Shown in pieces: positions 1-10,762 of a stretch of 50,051 bases of DNA (position 1 is its first letter; the number at the start of each line of letters is the position of its first letter). A program made the position numbers and the translations under genes. The notes under the pieces were generated by a model, which was not told where the DNA came from, searched no databases, and worked only from the letters and a program-made list of their open reading frames with translations. The stretch comes from Zygnema cylindricum. Its lineage: Eukaryota; Streptophyta; Zygnematophyceae; Zygnematales; Zygnemataceae. Location: positions 64,001 to 114,051 of the forward strand of contig JBBHKE010001342.1 of assembly GCA_037447655.1 (NCBI GenBank). Reading direction: 5' to 3'.

Positions 1-1690
1 TTTCTCCAAAATTGGCTCGCGAATTTGCGATCGCGATCGCTAACGATCCTCTTCGGAAGTCCGTGATGGCGGAATATCTCCCGAAAGAATAAGTCCGCGA
101 TATCTCGTGTTGTGGCTGTGGTGGACGTTGGTAGGAAATGGGCCATTTTTCTCAAATAATCCACGACAACGAAGATTGAGTCGTAGCCCTCCTTAGTCAG
201 CGGAAGGGTTAGAATGAAATCCATCGAAATCGCCTCCCAAGGAACAGATGGTATGGGAAGGGGTTGTAACAGGCCTTGTTGCCCTGAGTGCGATTTGTTC
301 CTATTACAGGAGTCACACGTCCAGACATATTCCGCAATGTCGCGAGTCATGTTCGGCCAGTAATACACCTCAGCGACACGCGCGATTGTTTTATCCCGCC
401 CAAAGTGTCCGCTGAGCGGCTCGTCGTGGCTCAGTTTAAGAATCGCGTGACGTAACTCCGTTTTTGTCGGAATATAAAGTCGTGTTGTTTTACTCGGTCT
501 GTACCGCCGCATACCATTGGCGGTTTGAATTAGTACCTTCCGTTTACTGAGTTCCTTCAGTGTGTCATCGTCGTCATAGGCGGGCTTTATCTTGTTTAAC
601 CACTGTTCGTCCACTTGCATCGTATTGTTGAGTGCGCTGAGTTTCGGGTCTTGCGCTGCGGTTGCTGCTGCGGTGTTCTCTTTCACCGAGCTTACGTTTA
701 CATGTTGCGATGTTTGCGGTTGTTGCTCCGCTACTGGCGCAGCGACTCCGGGTCTTCTTGACAGCGCATCCGTCGAGTTCGTCTTGCCCGGTTTATACTC
801 TATGACCAGTTCCGGTCCGAAGGTCTGAAGAAACGTCATCCATCCCACTTGTTTCTTGGACAACTTCAGCTGTGTTTGTAGGTACTGTAGGGCGTGGTGA
901 TCCGTGATAATTGCGATCCGCTTCCCCTGAACGTAACATTTCCACACTTCCAGCGCGTTGATGATCGCAATTGTCTCCTTTTCATGGGTGGCCCAGTTAA
1001 GCTTCGCTGCCTTTAGTTTTCGACTATCGTAGGCAATGGGTTGTAGGCCTTTTCTTTGATCCTGCATAAGGATCGCTCCAATAGCCGTATCGCTGGCGTC
1101 TGTAATTATCGTCCAAGGTAAGCCCGTGTCGGGAATAGCTAACACAGGGGCGGTAACCAACCGCTCCTTTAGCGTGTTAAAAGCTGCCCTTTGCGCCGAT
1201 TTCCACTCGTAGGGCACGTCATTTTTAAGTAATTCCATGAGTGGTGCAGCGATTTTGGCAAAACCTTCGACAAAACGTCGATAGTAGGAGCATAACCCGA
1301 GAAAGCTCAGTAATTCTGTAATGTTCATCGGTTGCGGCCACTCCTTCATTGCCCTCGTTTTGTTCGGATCCACTGCGATTCCGTCCCGGCTTACCACATG
1401 GCCTAGAAAATCAATTTTCTCCTTCAAAAAGTCACATTTACTCCTCTTTGCGTACAACTTATTTTCCCGAAGGACTTGTAGGACGGTTCGTAGGTGCTTC
1501 ATGTGATCCTCCAGCGTTCGGCTATACACCAAGATGTCGTCTAGAAAGACGATTACAAACGCATCCAGATATTGCCGAAAGATGGAGTTCATCAAATGCA
1601 TAAAAGTCGCCGGCGCATTGGTCAACCAGAACGGCATTACCCGAAACTGGAAATGGCCATACCGAGTTCTTAACGCGTCTTTTCCACATC
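1..1690 (-). pseudogene. gypsy pol: RT C-terminal part, RNase H, integrase (partial)
   Basis: One reading frame stays open from about 1690 to the left edge. It begins with the RT segment containing RTRYGHFQF and then the catalytic FLDD motif (the two Asp codons are 1541-1536). It continues through the RT thumb and the RNase H domain ([10 protein letters not shown], then a TDHHAL motif). The integrase zinc-binding region follows (two His, then CDSC) and then the DDE core, with the first Asp in MDFILTL and the second in IVSDRDRKF. The third catalytic residue lies outside the window. All catalytic residues visible here are intact. It is called a pseudogene because the upstream part of the same polyprotein is shifted out of frame near 1690, at a run of A residues. 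Confidence 0.9.
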
Positions 1691-1731
1691 CTCATCGGCA
1701 ATTCTAATATGTTGATAACCGCTCCGCAAAT

Positions 1732-2378
1732 CTAGAAATATTTAGCACCTCGAAGTCGATCCAACAATTCGTATATTCTCGGTAAACAGTACGCATTTTT
1801 CACCGTTAACTTGTTTAGCGCTCGGTAGTCCACACACATACGAAAACCTCCATTTTTTTTATTCACGAAGAGAACGGGGGCTCCATACGGTGACTTGCTC
1901 GGTTCTATTGCTCCGGCTTCGACCAACTCCGCAAGTTGATTTTTGAGTTCGTCCAATTCGGTGTAACTCATCTTGTACATCCGATTAGCCAGGGTACTGC
2001 TCCGAGAACAAGCTCTATCTTGTGGTCTACTTCGCGCTTCGGAGGTAAACCCTCAAGGAGCTTCGGGGGAAAAACATCTACGTACTCCTTGAGAAGTTTT
2101 GTCACGACTTCTGGGGCCTCTTCGAAAGTCTTTCCGGTGTCGTCACTTTCTTTTGAGTCGAAGTCGAGGTCTTTCTTCTTCCATTCCTTCGAAATCTCCT
2201 CCTTCGCCTCCTCCATGGGCTGGACGACCGCTACACCAATAGTTTCCCTTTTTCTGTGTGCCCTCTTAAGCTGTAAGGCCGAAAGTAGGCGTCCCTCTTC
2301 CGCTCTTTTACTAGCCCCTCCCGCTTTTACCTCAAACTCTTCTTCACCCCTCTTCACTCTCATGGCCCCACTTCTCAA
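1732..2378 (-). pseudogene. gypsy protease-RT linker and RT N-terminal part, frameshifted
   Basis: Two overlapping minus-strand frames cover this block. The upstream one (2378-1968) is a Lys/Glu-rich linker ending in a [11 protein letters not shown] stretch that matches the usual start of gypsy RT. The downstream one (1980-1732) has [30 protein letters not shown] and [11 protein letters not shown], the conserved N-terminal RT block. They are offset by a frameshift near 1970. A second shift just after GAKYF at 1732 moves the reading into the [12 protein letters not shown] frame. The domain is complete at sequence level but cannot be made as one protein. Confidence 0.88.
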
Positions 2379-2389
2379 ATCGATCGTCG

Positions 2390-2660
2390 GATTTTATTTT
2401 TGTAACCACGGTTTCCCCAAGATTACCTCATGGTCCCCAAGAGGTAATACATGAAGAGTCTCGTACCATCGGAATTTCTCGATTCCGACGCGTAACCTCA
2501 GAGTACGATGGGTAATGCATAAGGAACTTCCGTTAGTCAATTGTACCGACTAATGATAATTAAGCACCACGAGAGGAAGTTTCAACCTTTTCACCGTCGC
2601 CTCGTTGATGAAATTTCTCGATGCTCCTTAGTCCACCATGAAGCTAGTGGCGCTCACTCC
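2390..2660 (-). pseudogene. gypsy aspartic protease, active site interrupted
   Basis: Following the zinc knuckle the frame reads FMVD, then a TAA stop (2630-2628), then GASRNFINEATVKRL. This is a retroviral-type aspartic protease whose catalytic D-[S/T]-G triad has a stop in its middle position. A second in-frame stop (2396-2394) follows a hydrophobic ILGKPWL block typical of the protease C-terminus. The protease cannot be made. The identification comes from the D-x-GAS context and the position between gag and RT. Confidence 0.82.
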
Positions 2661-3656
2661 GATTTGACCCCGAAATATCAAAGGGTCCCCTCCTTCACCG
2701 GCTAACCTCATGACGTTAAGTTTCCCTTTTCTTGGATTTTTCCGTTTTGGACATTCTCGGGCCATGTGGTCCGGGGAACCACACAGGAAACATAAGCCAT
2801 TCTGCCTCCTCCGTTGAAGCTCCTCAGGGGACAAGTTGATGGCCATGGTGTTGATAGTTTTCTTCTTTTTCCGCAGCATGTTGACCACCTCCTTATCCTC
2901 ATCAATTGCTCCGAGCTCCATGGGAGTTGGACCATTGTCTCATCGACCCCCTCCGCAGCTACTCGACCCATAATGATAAGGTCTACGGAAGGTGAAGTTG
3001 ACTGAATCGGTCCGCTCAACAAACTGAATGATTACCGAGAGACTAGGAGTTGTGCTTTCCCGAGCAAGCCATTATTCCACATCCCTACGAATGGATGATT
3101 TAAGCCCCTTCACGTAGCGATCCACAGCTTCATCCTCCCTCATCGTAGGTATTTGAACCTTGCACTCCAAAAACCGCTGCGTAAACTCCAACACCGAAGT
3201 TCGTTGCTTCAACACTGCGATCTTATCTCTTGCAGCTTAACCGTATTGACAGGCTGCCAAGCGTCACGGTGGAATTGAATGAAGAGAGCCCAAACGGTCG
3301 GTATCTCATCATTCTCCACCAATATGCTCCACCATGCTCCCAGTGCCCCTTTAAGAAGACCACCCGCGTAGTGAATCTTCTCACGGTCCGATAGGTTAGG
3401 AAAATTCTCGAGATAATTTGCAACAGAGAATAGCCACGTGTCCAGGTTCTTTTGCATTGCAGGGTCGAACTCGTCAGGAAGTCTTAATTTCGGTCTCCTG
3501 TAGTCCCTCTCCATGCCTCCATGAGGTCGCTCACCAAGACGAGATTCCAAAAGCTGCGACGGTGTTGCTCAGCTGCGCGTTCTGTAATCTAACGCTTTCT
3601 AACTCCCTGAGAACTTGCGCTAACATTTCTGTAGTGGATACGTCGTGCTCGTCCAT
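2631..3656 (-). pseudogene. gypsy gag: capsid and CCHC zinc knuckle, broken
   Basis: The likely start codon (3656-3654) begins MDEHDVSTTEMLAQVLRELE, a predicted N-terminal helix. Around 3540 the frame shifts into a block containing DEFDPAMQKNLDTWLFSV and GALGAWW, the retrotransposon gag capsid core. Another shift near 3210 leads to a block with VLEFTQRF and VDRYVKGL and an in-frame stop. The C-terminal piece carries a zinc knuckle, CFLCGSPDHMAREC (C-x2-C-x4-H-x4-C), followed by a basic tail, the nucleocapsid signature for RNA packaging. At least two frameshifts and one stop make it non-functional. Confidence 0.87.
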
Positions 3657-3677
3657 ATTGTCGAGTCATAGGGAATA

Positions 3678-3689
3678 GCTCCGATACCA
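3678..3689 (-). other. primer binding site for tRNA-iMet type primer
   Basis: On the minus strand this reads TGGTATCGGAGC, one mismatch from the plant gypsy/copia primer site TGGTATCAGAGC that pairs with the 3' end of initiator tRNA-Met. It lies about 20 bases before the gag start and one base from a TG that would be the end of the 5' LTR, which fixes the internal/LTR border. Confidence 0.85.
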
Positions 3690-3690
3690 G

Positions 3691-4198
3691 TGTAAAAGGG
3701 GCAAATGCAAACACCACAATTCACCACAATGCACAGCGGAAAGTTCCAGGGATCCCCGCGTAGCAACACCAGGAGTACACAACAATGACAAACAAGATTG
3801 CGCTTTATTACTCAGGAGAAAGTTACAAGTTACAGCGCTTGCTGCGAAGGTCTACTCAAAGGTATCCACTGACTAGACCTACTACACTATATAAACTATC
3901 CATTGAAAGTCAGCCTAGTACTGTACAACTGTACACGTGTATTGCCACGGTTTGCCGAGATCAATCCAAAAATATCCTTTTAGAACTATACCGTTCCAAA
4001 CCATATATACGACCCGATCGGCACACTTGCGGAATGATAAACCCCAAATAACGGAAGATATACTAAAATGCACGATGGTAATCCATCTGAGTTCGAGAAA
4101 ATAAAAGCACCCAAACTCAAAATGAAAAGCACGACAATTGACAAAGCCAGAACTACAACCCCGACCCCAATCTAATTAAATAACTAAAGGACACGTTC
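3691..4198 (-). repeat. 5' LTR of the gypsy element, outer end uncertain
   Basis: The LTR starts on the plus strand with TGTAAAAGGGG right next to the primer site. A TATA-like stretch lies near 3887-3895, which in minus orientation would leave a U5/R of roughly 200 bases. No second LTR is in the window, so the outer boundary could not be found by comparison and the listed end is only an estimate. No real coding region is seen. Confidence 0.5.
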
Positions 4199-6636
4199 TA
4201 TGCCCGTGTACAGGGCATGAATTTACTAATAGAAGCCTTAAAAAAAAATGATAATGGGGTCATTTTGGTGTGGTGTAAGCACCTACGTCAGCAAAAATAA
4301 ATTTGTACAATGAAAGTACATGATTGTACAAATTTATGAAAACGACACTATGCGACATTGTCCTGGTCTCTTGATCGCGCTACACGTTATCTTTTAGCGG
4401 TGAAAGTGTGTTCCCATGTGCCAAACAAATATTTTTACTGTAGTTTTTGTCAAACACTTAGGGTATTTCGCATGTGCTAAAGTTACAGTTATTTTACGTC
4501 GTTTTCCTTCATAACTTAGAAAAAATCGAGGAAATCCGTTGCAGTAACAAAAAATTGAAATAACCACCGTACAATTTGCGTTACCTTAAAACTTTATTTG
4601 CACAGTAGTTTGTCATCTAGTGCGATGAAATTTGTCGTCTAGCGCATTTCGACCCATTTTCGCGTCCTTCTCGCACATGTTCAAACTTTACATCAAATCA
4701 CCTCGCGAGGTAGTTTTAAATATAGTCCAATAAGGTGAGCGAATAGGCATTTGTTGTCGCACGTGTCGGAAGTTTTTTCAATTTTATTGCGTGGAGTACC
4801 AAAATAAAAAAACCCCACTGCACATTTACAACCTGTGCATATTTTTTTCTGTGCGATAATTTCCGTACATGGGCCGTCTCTTTCAAACAAACGAATCTTC
4901 ACACTTACGAGAGAAAAATGTTGGGCACCTGTCGGCAAGTGGGAAGACAAAAAACGAAACGAGTTTTTGTGCGACAGCGAAAGGTATTTTAGGGTTTTGA
5001 CACATCGACAATGTTGGGTACAGACATTATGAAGTCACAAAAATTGTACAGCGTGCGGAGAGAAATTAAAGCCGAGTGGAAGTTTCGCCTCATTTAGTGT
5101 ACCATTTCATCTGTCACATTGTTTCGTACAAGTCTACGTTAGTCACTTTTTTAAGTTACAAGCTATTTGCGTTTTCATCTGAATGCTTTGAAAGTTGTAC
5201 GGAGAATCTTCGCTAAAAAAGAAAGTAACAAGACTAAGTTTCGTTTACATGCAAAGTACCCTCAGTGTCGTGCCACTTAAGTGAAGACCGGTACAGTAAC
5301 GTAGAGTATCGTACTTTTAATTTGGGCGCGTACGATCCCGTCACATCATGCCACGTTGTGGTGTTGTCAAATCCCGTAGACTACACCGCGAATTGTAATT
5401 AGAGTTATGTACGCTAACTCCGTCACCCGAAATTTTGACTCTATCACTATAAATAGAATACATTATTCTAAGTTATTCTTTTCGTTATTTAAGGTACTTT
5501 TTAAATGAGCGTTAATAACTCTAATTCAGTGTGGTTTTAAATAGTGTGGGGTACGGTCGGTGTCTGACCTTACAAAACTGTACTTTATTAAGTAAAGAAG
5601 TACAAATATTGATTTGGTTCATGCCGTTTTTATGTAACTGCGTTTCAACAAACCGAGTAATGCAAACGTCATAGTGACGTAAAACTATACGTTTTGTTAG
5701 ATTCTGTACTTGTACTTAACTTGAAATGGATATATTCAGCGGTCGACACTTTTAAACGACGTGACTGTTAAATTTAAATCCTACGGCAGAAACAAATCAT
5801 TGTGTACAATTTATGAACCCAATACAAAATAATAATAGAATAGGTGACGCGAAAAAAAGTTGAAACGACATAAACAAATGAGGCATGAACTGAAATTACA
5901 CCTTACAAATCCGCTAATAAATGTAGTTGAAACGACACTTTGTGAATGATAGTCAACAGTCAATTGAAACAAAATAAAAGTATGATAAATAAACAATTTG
6001 GGGGCACAATCGTCCATTGAAACGACACGAAGAAATGAAACGATAGACTAAATCGTATCACGCGATAGAAGTTAACATCTAATAAATATAATTCAAGAAA
6101 AAGACAAAATTTTAGGCTAAATACTCGTAGGTTATGGGTTTATCAATTATTTGCTATCAAAATCCATGGTGGAAAGGTTCATGTATGTAGAAAAGATGAC
6201 GAAGCCGAGTGGATGGTTTAATTCGCGTTTTGTTCATGAATGGGGTTTGATTAAGCGAACAAATTTCACATTAATTTGAGGATTCGATCTCAATCTAATG
6301 AACGATAAGAATGAATAGACTAAACATAAAATGTAGTATTAATTACTTTAATGTTAAATCTAGAATACACGTTAAACCATTAGCATTATTCAACCATTAT
6401 TCATTTAAACAGATACTAATGGTTTTTTTTTTTTTTTTATTAAGGCGTTGCATATATATTTTTTGTATATTTTTTATCGATACATAATATTACAAAGGAA
6501 GGAAACAAAAAACTAGCTACCAAAATAAATAACCACAATACAACCTTGATCACATAACAAAAACGAAAGAAACAAATGTAAACGTAACAAAGAAAATAAT
6601 AAGATAAAAAGAAAAAACATCAGACTTAACTAAGAT
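4199..6636. other. non-coding, dispersed-repeat fragments
   Basis: No gene is recognisable. The block contains a 13-bp perfect inverted repeat (4299-4311 with 4323-4335). It also has fragments related to the foldback family further right (about 4396-4560 and 5250-5290) and a terminus of the CACCGCG inverted-repeat family at 5384. The tetramer GTAC is strikingly frequent. From 6000 on it becomes very A/T-rich, with a poly-T run near 6423. The short open frames here have no family features. Confidence 0.6.
5384..5545. repeat. CACCGCG-family inverted-repeat element fragment
   Basis: It begins with TA followed by CACCGCGAATTGTAATTAG, the same terminus as the element at 10080. The next ~150 bases (a TTATTTAAGGTACTTTTTAA block and then AGCGTTAATAACTCTAATT) also match the left part of the 10080 element. 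No matching right terminus is found, so it is a fragment. Confidence 0.55.
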
Positions 6637-7225
6637 TCAACCAACTTAGTCTAAAGACCCAGAAGGTTGGAACAACATCATTATCAACTCGATGGTTGAC
6701 TAACACTACAAACACGAATTTTCTTTTATATTTTTTGATAGTTAGAATATGTTGATTACTTTAAGTAGTTTTTTTTTCGATCAAACATCTTAGTCGAAGA
6801 CCCAAATGGTTGCATAAACATCATTATCAGCTCAAAGGCTGACTAACATTACAATCACTGATTATTTATAAATTTTCGTTGTTTATTATAGTAGATTGAT
6901 TACTTTGAGTACTTTGTTTTTTTTTTTTTTTTTTTTTGTGATCAATCAACTTAGTCCTAAGACTTAGCATGTTGCATAAACTTCACTATTAGCTCGGAGG
7001 CTGACAAACATTACAAACATTTGTTTTCATTCATAATATTTGTTTGTTAGAAAACATTATTACTTTGAATAATTTTTAGTTTTTTTGTTTTTTGGATCAA
7101 CCAACTTAGTCTAAAGATTAAGAATTATCAACTCAAAGGCTGACCAACATTACAAACATTGGCATTCATTTACTTTATTTTTTTTAATACAAAATAAATA
7201 CTTTGAATACTTTGTTTTGGTGATA
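6637..7225. repeat. tandem array of four diverged ~150-bp units
   Basis: Units start at 6637, 6781, 6942 and 7097 (spacings 144, 161 and 155). Each opens with TCAACCAACTTAGTCTAAAG or a close variant. Each then has a GCTCAAAGGCTGACTAACAT-like core followed by ATTACAAACAT, and ends in an A/T-rich stretch with TTGATTACTTTGA and a poly-T run of variable length. Length differences come mostly from the poly-T. Divergence between units suggests an old array. No open frame runs through it. Confidence 0.85.
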
Positions 7226-7472
7226 CTTTGATTACTTTGTTTTTTTTTTATGATGTTACTTGCAAGTAAGCAAATATTTTTTTATGTGGACAAAACATGA
7301 CAAATACTTTGTTTCTTATAATAAAAAAAAAAAATAATGACTAAAAAATAATTTCTATATAGAACCCTATATTGGGTATTAATCAAACCCCTATAAACCT
7401 TAAATTACGTAATGATAATGTGCTAATCCAGCCGCGTAAACCCCTACACACGTATCTTTGAGAAAAATAATA

Positions 7473-7503
<31 letters not shown>

Positions 7504-8430
7504 ATATTTAAATAAATAATGTATATATAAAAAACAATATATACATAAAAACAGATAAAAGTTTGTCGTCTTAATTCTAGAAAACAATAACACTCTAAAT
7601 TCACCATTGGACCGTTGAAGATAGGGAGTCCACAAGTAGAATGAGTTCCTGTAGTCACCACTCATAAATCTGCTAGAAAAAAGGAGAAGAGGGTAAATTG
7701 AGGCTCAGTCAAAGAGAGGATCAAGGGGATTATAAGAAAATCAAAAAGATCAAAAATCAGGTTACCGAAACCGTAATCTGAAACTCCCAAATCCATCCCA
7801 GAGCACAACCCTATAAAAATCATCAAAGATATCACAAGTTGTGGGAAACAAGCAGACGAGAAAAGGTAAGTATACAGAAAAGGGAGGAATGTCTGAAACT
7901 CACTAGAAATCTGAGATTTCGAGGACACTGGGAGTGCAATGGAAGCCATTCCACATAAGGAACTTCCAGCATCCGGGTAGATTTAATCCTGCAAAGAAAA
8001 GTGGAGTGGTAGAGGTCAGCAAGTCAAAAAGTGGAGTTGCCGAAGAAAGAAAAAATGTTAAATTCATTCACTGACATAAGGCAATGCAAATAATTCAAAT
8101 CTGATGACATAAGGCAATGCAAAGAATCCAAATCAGATTGCAGGACAACAGGTGGAGAGTTTTGGAGCAGCCCAAAGACAAGCATGTCTTACCATGGAGA
8201 GACTGATGCCGAAACCGAATACCCACGTCAAAAAAGTGTGAGAAGTGCCTTAGTTTTGCCAACCATACTCTCATGAAAGTGGACCTGGAAGAAAGAGCAG
8301 TGGAACAGGTGATCATAAAGAAGGAAGTAAGTAAGATAAAAACCCTAATATCACCATCTAATCCCCAAATTGAAAACAAAATAGATATCCAAAACTTTTA
8401 GAGGGAGAGAATCGCTTAGACAAATCTAGA
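7226..8430. other. non-coding A/T-rich stretch with TA microsatellite
   Basis: It contains an alternating TA tract at about 7468-7512 and A/T-rich surroundings. From 7660 to 8400 composition is more balanced and purine-rich on the plus strand. Open frames of about 90 codons exist on the minus strand, but they are hydrophobic without conserved motifs and I do not support them. Confidence 0.5.
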
Positions 8431-8451
8431 GGAGAATTTCTAAAAAGAGGA

Positions 8452-8685
8452 GCTTCTAAGGGAAGGAAAATAGAAAACGATAACAATGACACTTTCATCC
8501 ATAGAATTGAGGAAGGGAAAGGAAACATTCTTTTTCTCAAAACAATTGAGAAAATTCTCAGAAGGGTAGCTTCTAAGGGAAGGAAAACAGAAGACAGTAA
8601 AATGATACCTTCCGCCATAGAATTGAGGAAGGGAAAGGAAACATACCTTTTCAAAAAACAACTGGGAGACATCAAAGTTTCTCCC
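8452..8685. repeat. 117-bp direct tandem duplication
   Basis: GCTTCTAAGGGAAGGAAAA at 8452 recurs at 8569, and the following ~100 bases also match, including CATAGAATTGAGGAAGGGAA and AGGAAACAT. The copies differ at scattered positions. Both lie in one plus-strand open frame that runs toward the hAT fragment, but this stretch has no recognisable protein family. Confidence 0.75.
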
Positions 8686-8929
8686 AGAATAGAAGTCCCA
8701 AGATTAAGGCCACAGCGGAAGACGTGGTTGGGTAAAAGGAAAAGAGAACTCCTCCATAGGTTAGGGATTGGAGGGGAAGTCATGAGGCTTTTTTCAGGGA
8801 AGGAAACCGAGAAGGAAAACCCTCAGCAAAAAGAGAACCTAAGTTTTTACTCAGATTGGCAGGCATTGGGATACGGCAGCCTGAGAGAGATTAGAAAAAG
8901 AAAAGGGGAAAAATTGCGAAAATGGTGGC

Positions 8930-9276
8930 GTTGGGTGAGAGCGATGATGAAAATTTGGTTTTTATTGCCACCAACAAAAAAACAAACTTTAGTGACGAAT
9001 TGCAACGTTATTTTGATTTAAAGTTAACAAACGAGGAAAGATTGAACTTTAACATATTTGAATGGTGGAAAAAAAAAACAAATGTACGTGCAAAAGACAT
9101 AGGATTTCCTATTCTAGCCGGTGTTGCTAGATCTATTCTAGCAATTCTAGCTTTTAGTTCCATGTCTGAATGTAATTTTTCAGATGCCGGGAACACGATA
9201 ACAAAGAAGAGAAGCTCACTAGCGGCTTCAATTATTAGTGATCTTTTGTGTGTTAGATCCAACCGAGATCTTTTAA
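8930..9276 (+). pseudogene. hAT transposase C-terminal dimerisation domain, fragment
   Basis: The frame reads ELQRYFDLKL, then NIFEWWKKK, FPILAGVARSILAI, SSMSECNFSDAG and TKKRSSLAASIISDLLCV. This is the signature order of the hAT-family C-terminal dimerisation domain (a WW motif, then FP-x-L-x3-A, then SS-x2-SE-x2-FS-x-AG, then R-x-SL). Downstream it runs into low-complexity Phe/Ile residues from a poly-T tract. The upstream catalytic and BED zinc-finger parts are not seen in the preceding 1 kb, so this is a remnant or a last exon. It may be unrelated to the small hAT-type elements nearby. Confidence 0.88.
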
Positions 9277-10079
9277 ATGCATTTTTTTTTTTGTTTTGTT
9301 TTCTAATTTTTATTTTTTTTTAGTATTAGTTATATGTATATATATATTTTTTGTATTTCACAATCTTTCTTTTTCTTAAACCGGAATGCTTATTTTTATT
9401 AAATTACCAAAGCGCGGTATTTATACCACATTTAGATTTATCGATTTTGTGTAATTTTTACGTTTGAGGTTGAGATTTTATAAAATAGAGTCGAATGTAG
9501 GACGAGGTTGTGATTTGATTTTTTATATATTTGATACTACAAAACATTTTTTGGATTTTTTGCTCATCACAATTTGTTTTTTTGCTAATTAATTTTCTAT
9601 GTGAAAAACTAAGATTTTTTTTCTAAACATACATAATTAAAACTTTACTTTTTTTGCATAATTCATAACATAGTATTGTAGTCAAAGAAAAACCGTCCGA
9701 ATATTGTAACGAAAAAAATAGATTTACGAGAGAATGAACATTAATATAAGAGTTTAAGCATTAATCTAAGAGTTACACGCAAAATTAAGAACAAATCTCT
9801 TGAGAGAGGTGACTCTCGAGAAAAAAAATATTCGTAAAGGGAGATTGCAAAAAGACAAAATAGTAAAAAGAAGAGATACACGAGTTGTTTTTTTGCAAAG
9901 GGAGATGTACCACTACACCACTCATTGTTATTAGTGTTAATAAGTCGCTACTACTTATAGCCAAAAATCACAAAATATAGTTAACAACATTATTTAAAGA
10001 TGTGGACTATAACCTTCCACGTCTACCACGTCTCCTTACAGTAAATACTATTATTAATCATAATTTTCCATAAACACTA
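9277..10079. other. non-coding A/T-rich spacer
   Basis: No gene is seen. Near 9914 TA followed by CACCACTCATTGTTATTAG resembles a terminus of the CACCGCG family, but no matching right end was found. Confidence 0.5.
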
Positions 10080-10760
10080 CACCGCGAATCGTAATAAGCG
10101 TTATTAACGCTAATTTTGTCACCACGAATTTCGGCCCAAAAACCTTATTAAGAGTAAATAACTCTAAAATGTTCATTACATTATTTAAGGTACTTTTTGA
10201 ATCAGCGTTAATAACTATACGATGCGAATCGTTATTAGTATCGATAACTCTATTTTGGGTTCTTAAAATTTTGATTTTTTTCCTCATATAAGATACATGA
10301 TTTTAATTTTTCCTAAACGTTAATTAAGGTACCGTACAAAAAAGCGTAAAGAACAAAAATACAATAAGATCTAAATAGTGTGGTGAACGGTCGATGTAGA
10401 ACCGTACTTAAATGTATCTTTTCAAGTGAAAATTTTACAAAAAATGAATTAAATGAGACGCGCACGCATAGGAACGTGTGCTCAAAAAACGGGATTTGTC
10501 TAACACGTAAATTATTCTGACATTTACGAATATTTGAATTTCAGGACGGCGTACGATTTCTAATATTTTGTACGGGTACATATATTAATATGTATAATCG
10601 TACGGTGAATATTCCATTTTTGCTGTTCCCAAATTAGCATTAACGCTGAAATTAGAATACGCCTTTTTAAAAAACAAAAATCAAACTCTTAATTAGCATC
10701 AATTACGATAAATTTTCTTCAACACTATTTAAACTTTTACACTAATAACGATTCGCGGTG
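10080..10760. mobile_element. TA-flanked inverted-repeat element, CACCGCG family, 681 bp
   Basis: The left end CACCGCGAATCGTAATAAG and the right end, whose complement is CACCGCGAATCGTTATTAG, are terminal inverted repeats. Each is bordered by TA (10078-10079 and 10761-10762), as expected for a TA target duplication. A further copy of the terminus lies inside near 10220, suggesting nesting or a composite. No transposase frame is present, so it is non-autonomous. TA duplication points to a Tc1/mariner-like or similar mechanism. This is inference. Confidence 0.7.
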
Positions 10761-10762
10761 TA

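Larger units (their letters stand above)
1..3690 (-). mobile_element. Ty3/gypsy LTR retrotransposon, 5' part, decayed
   Basis: Read on the minus strand the order is primer binding site, gag with a CCHC zinc knuckle, protease, reverse transcriptase, RNase H and integrase, which is the Ty3/gypsy order (integrase after RT). The element continues past position 1, so the end of integrase, any chromodomain and the 3' LTR are outside the window. Gag and the protease/RT junction are broken by frameshifts and in-frame stops, while the pol half from about 1690 to 1 is open. It is therefore a non-autonomous, fairly young relic. The family assignment rests on motifs I translated by eye and is secure at superfamily level only. 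Confidence 0.93.

Noticed and set aside
6637-7225. CRISPR-like spaced repeats
   Set aside because: Units are long (~150 bp), diverged and variable in spacing, and the window is eukaryotic. It is a tandem repeat array.
7383-7949. Hydrophobic minus-strand frames of ~92-95 codons
   Set aside because: The sequence is A/T-rich with TA repeats. The Ile/Tyr/Phe richness follows from composition.
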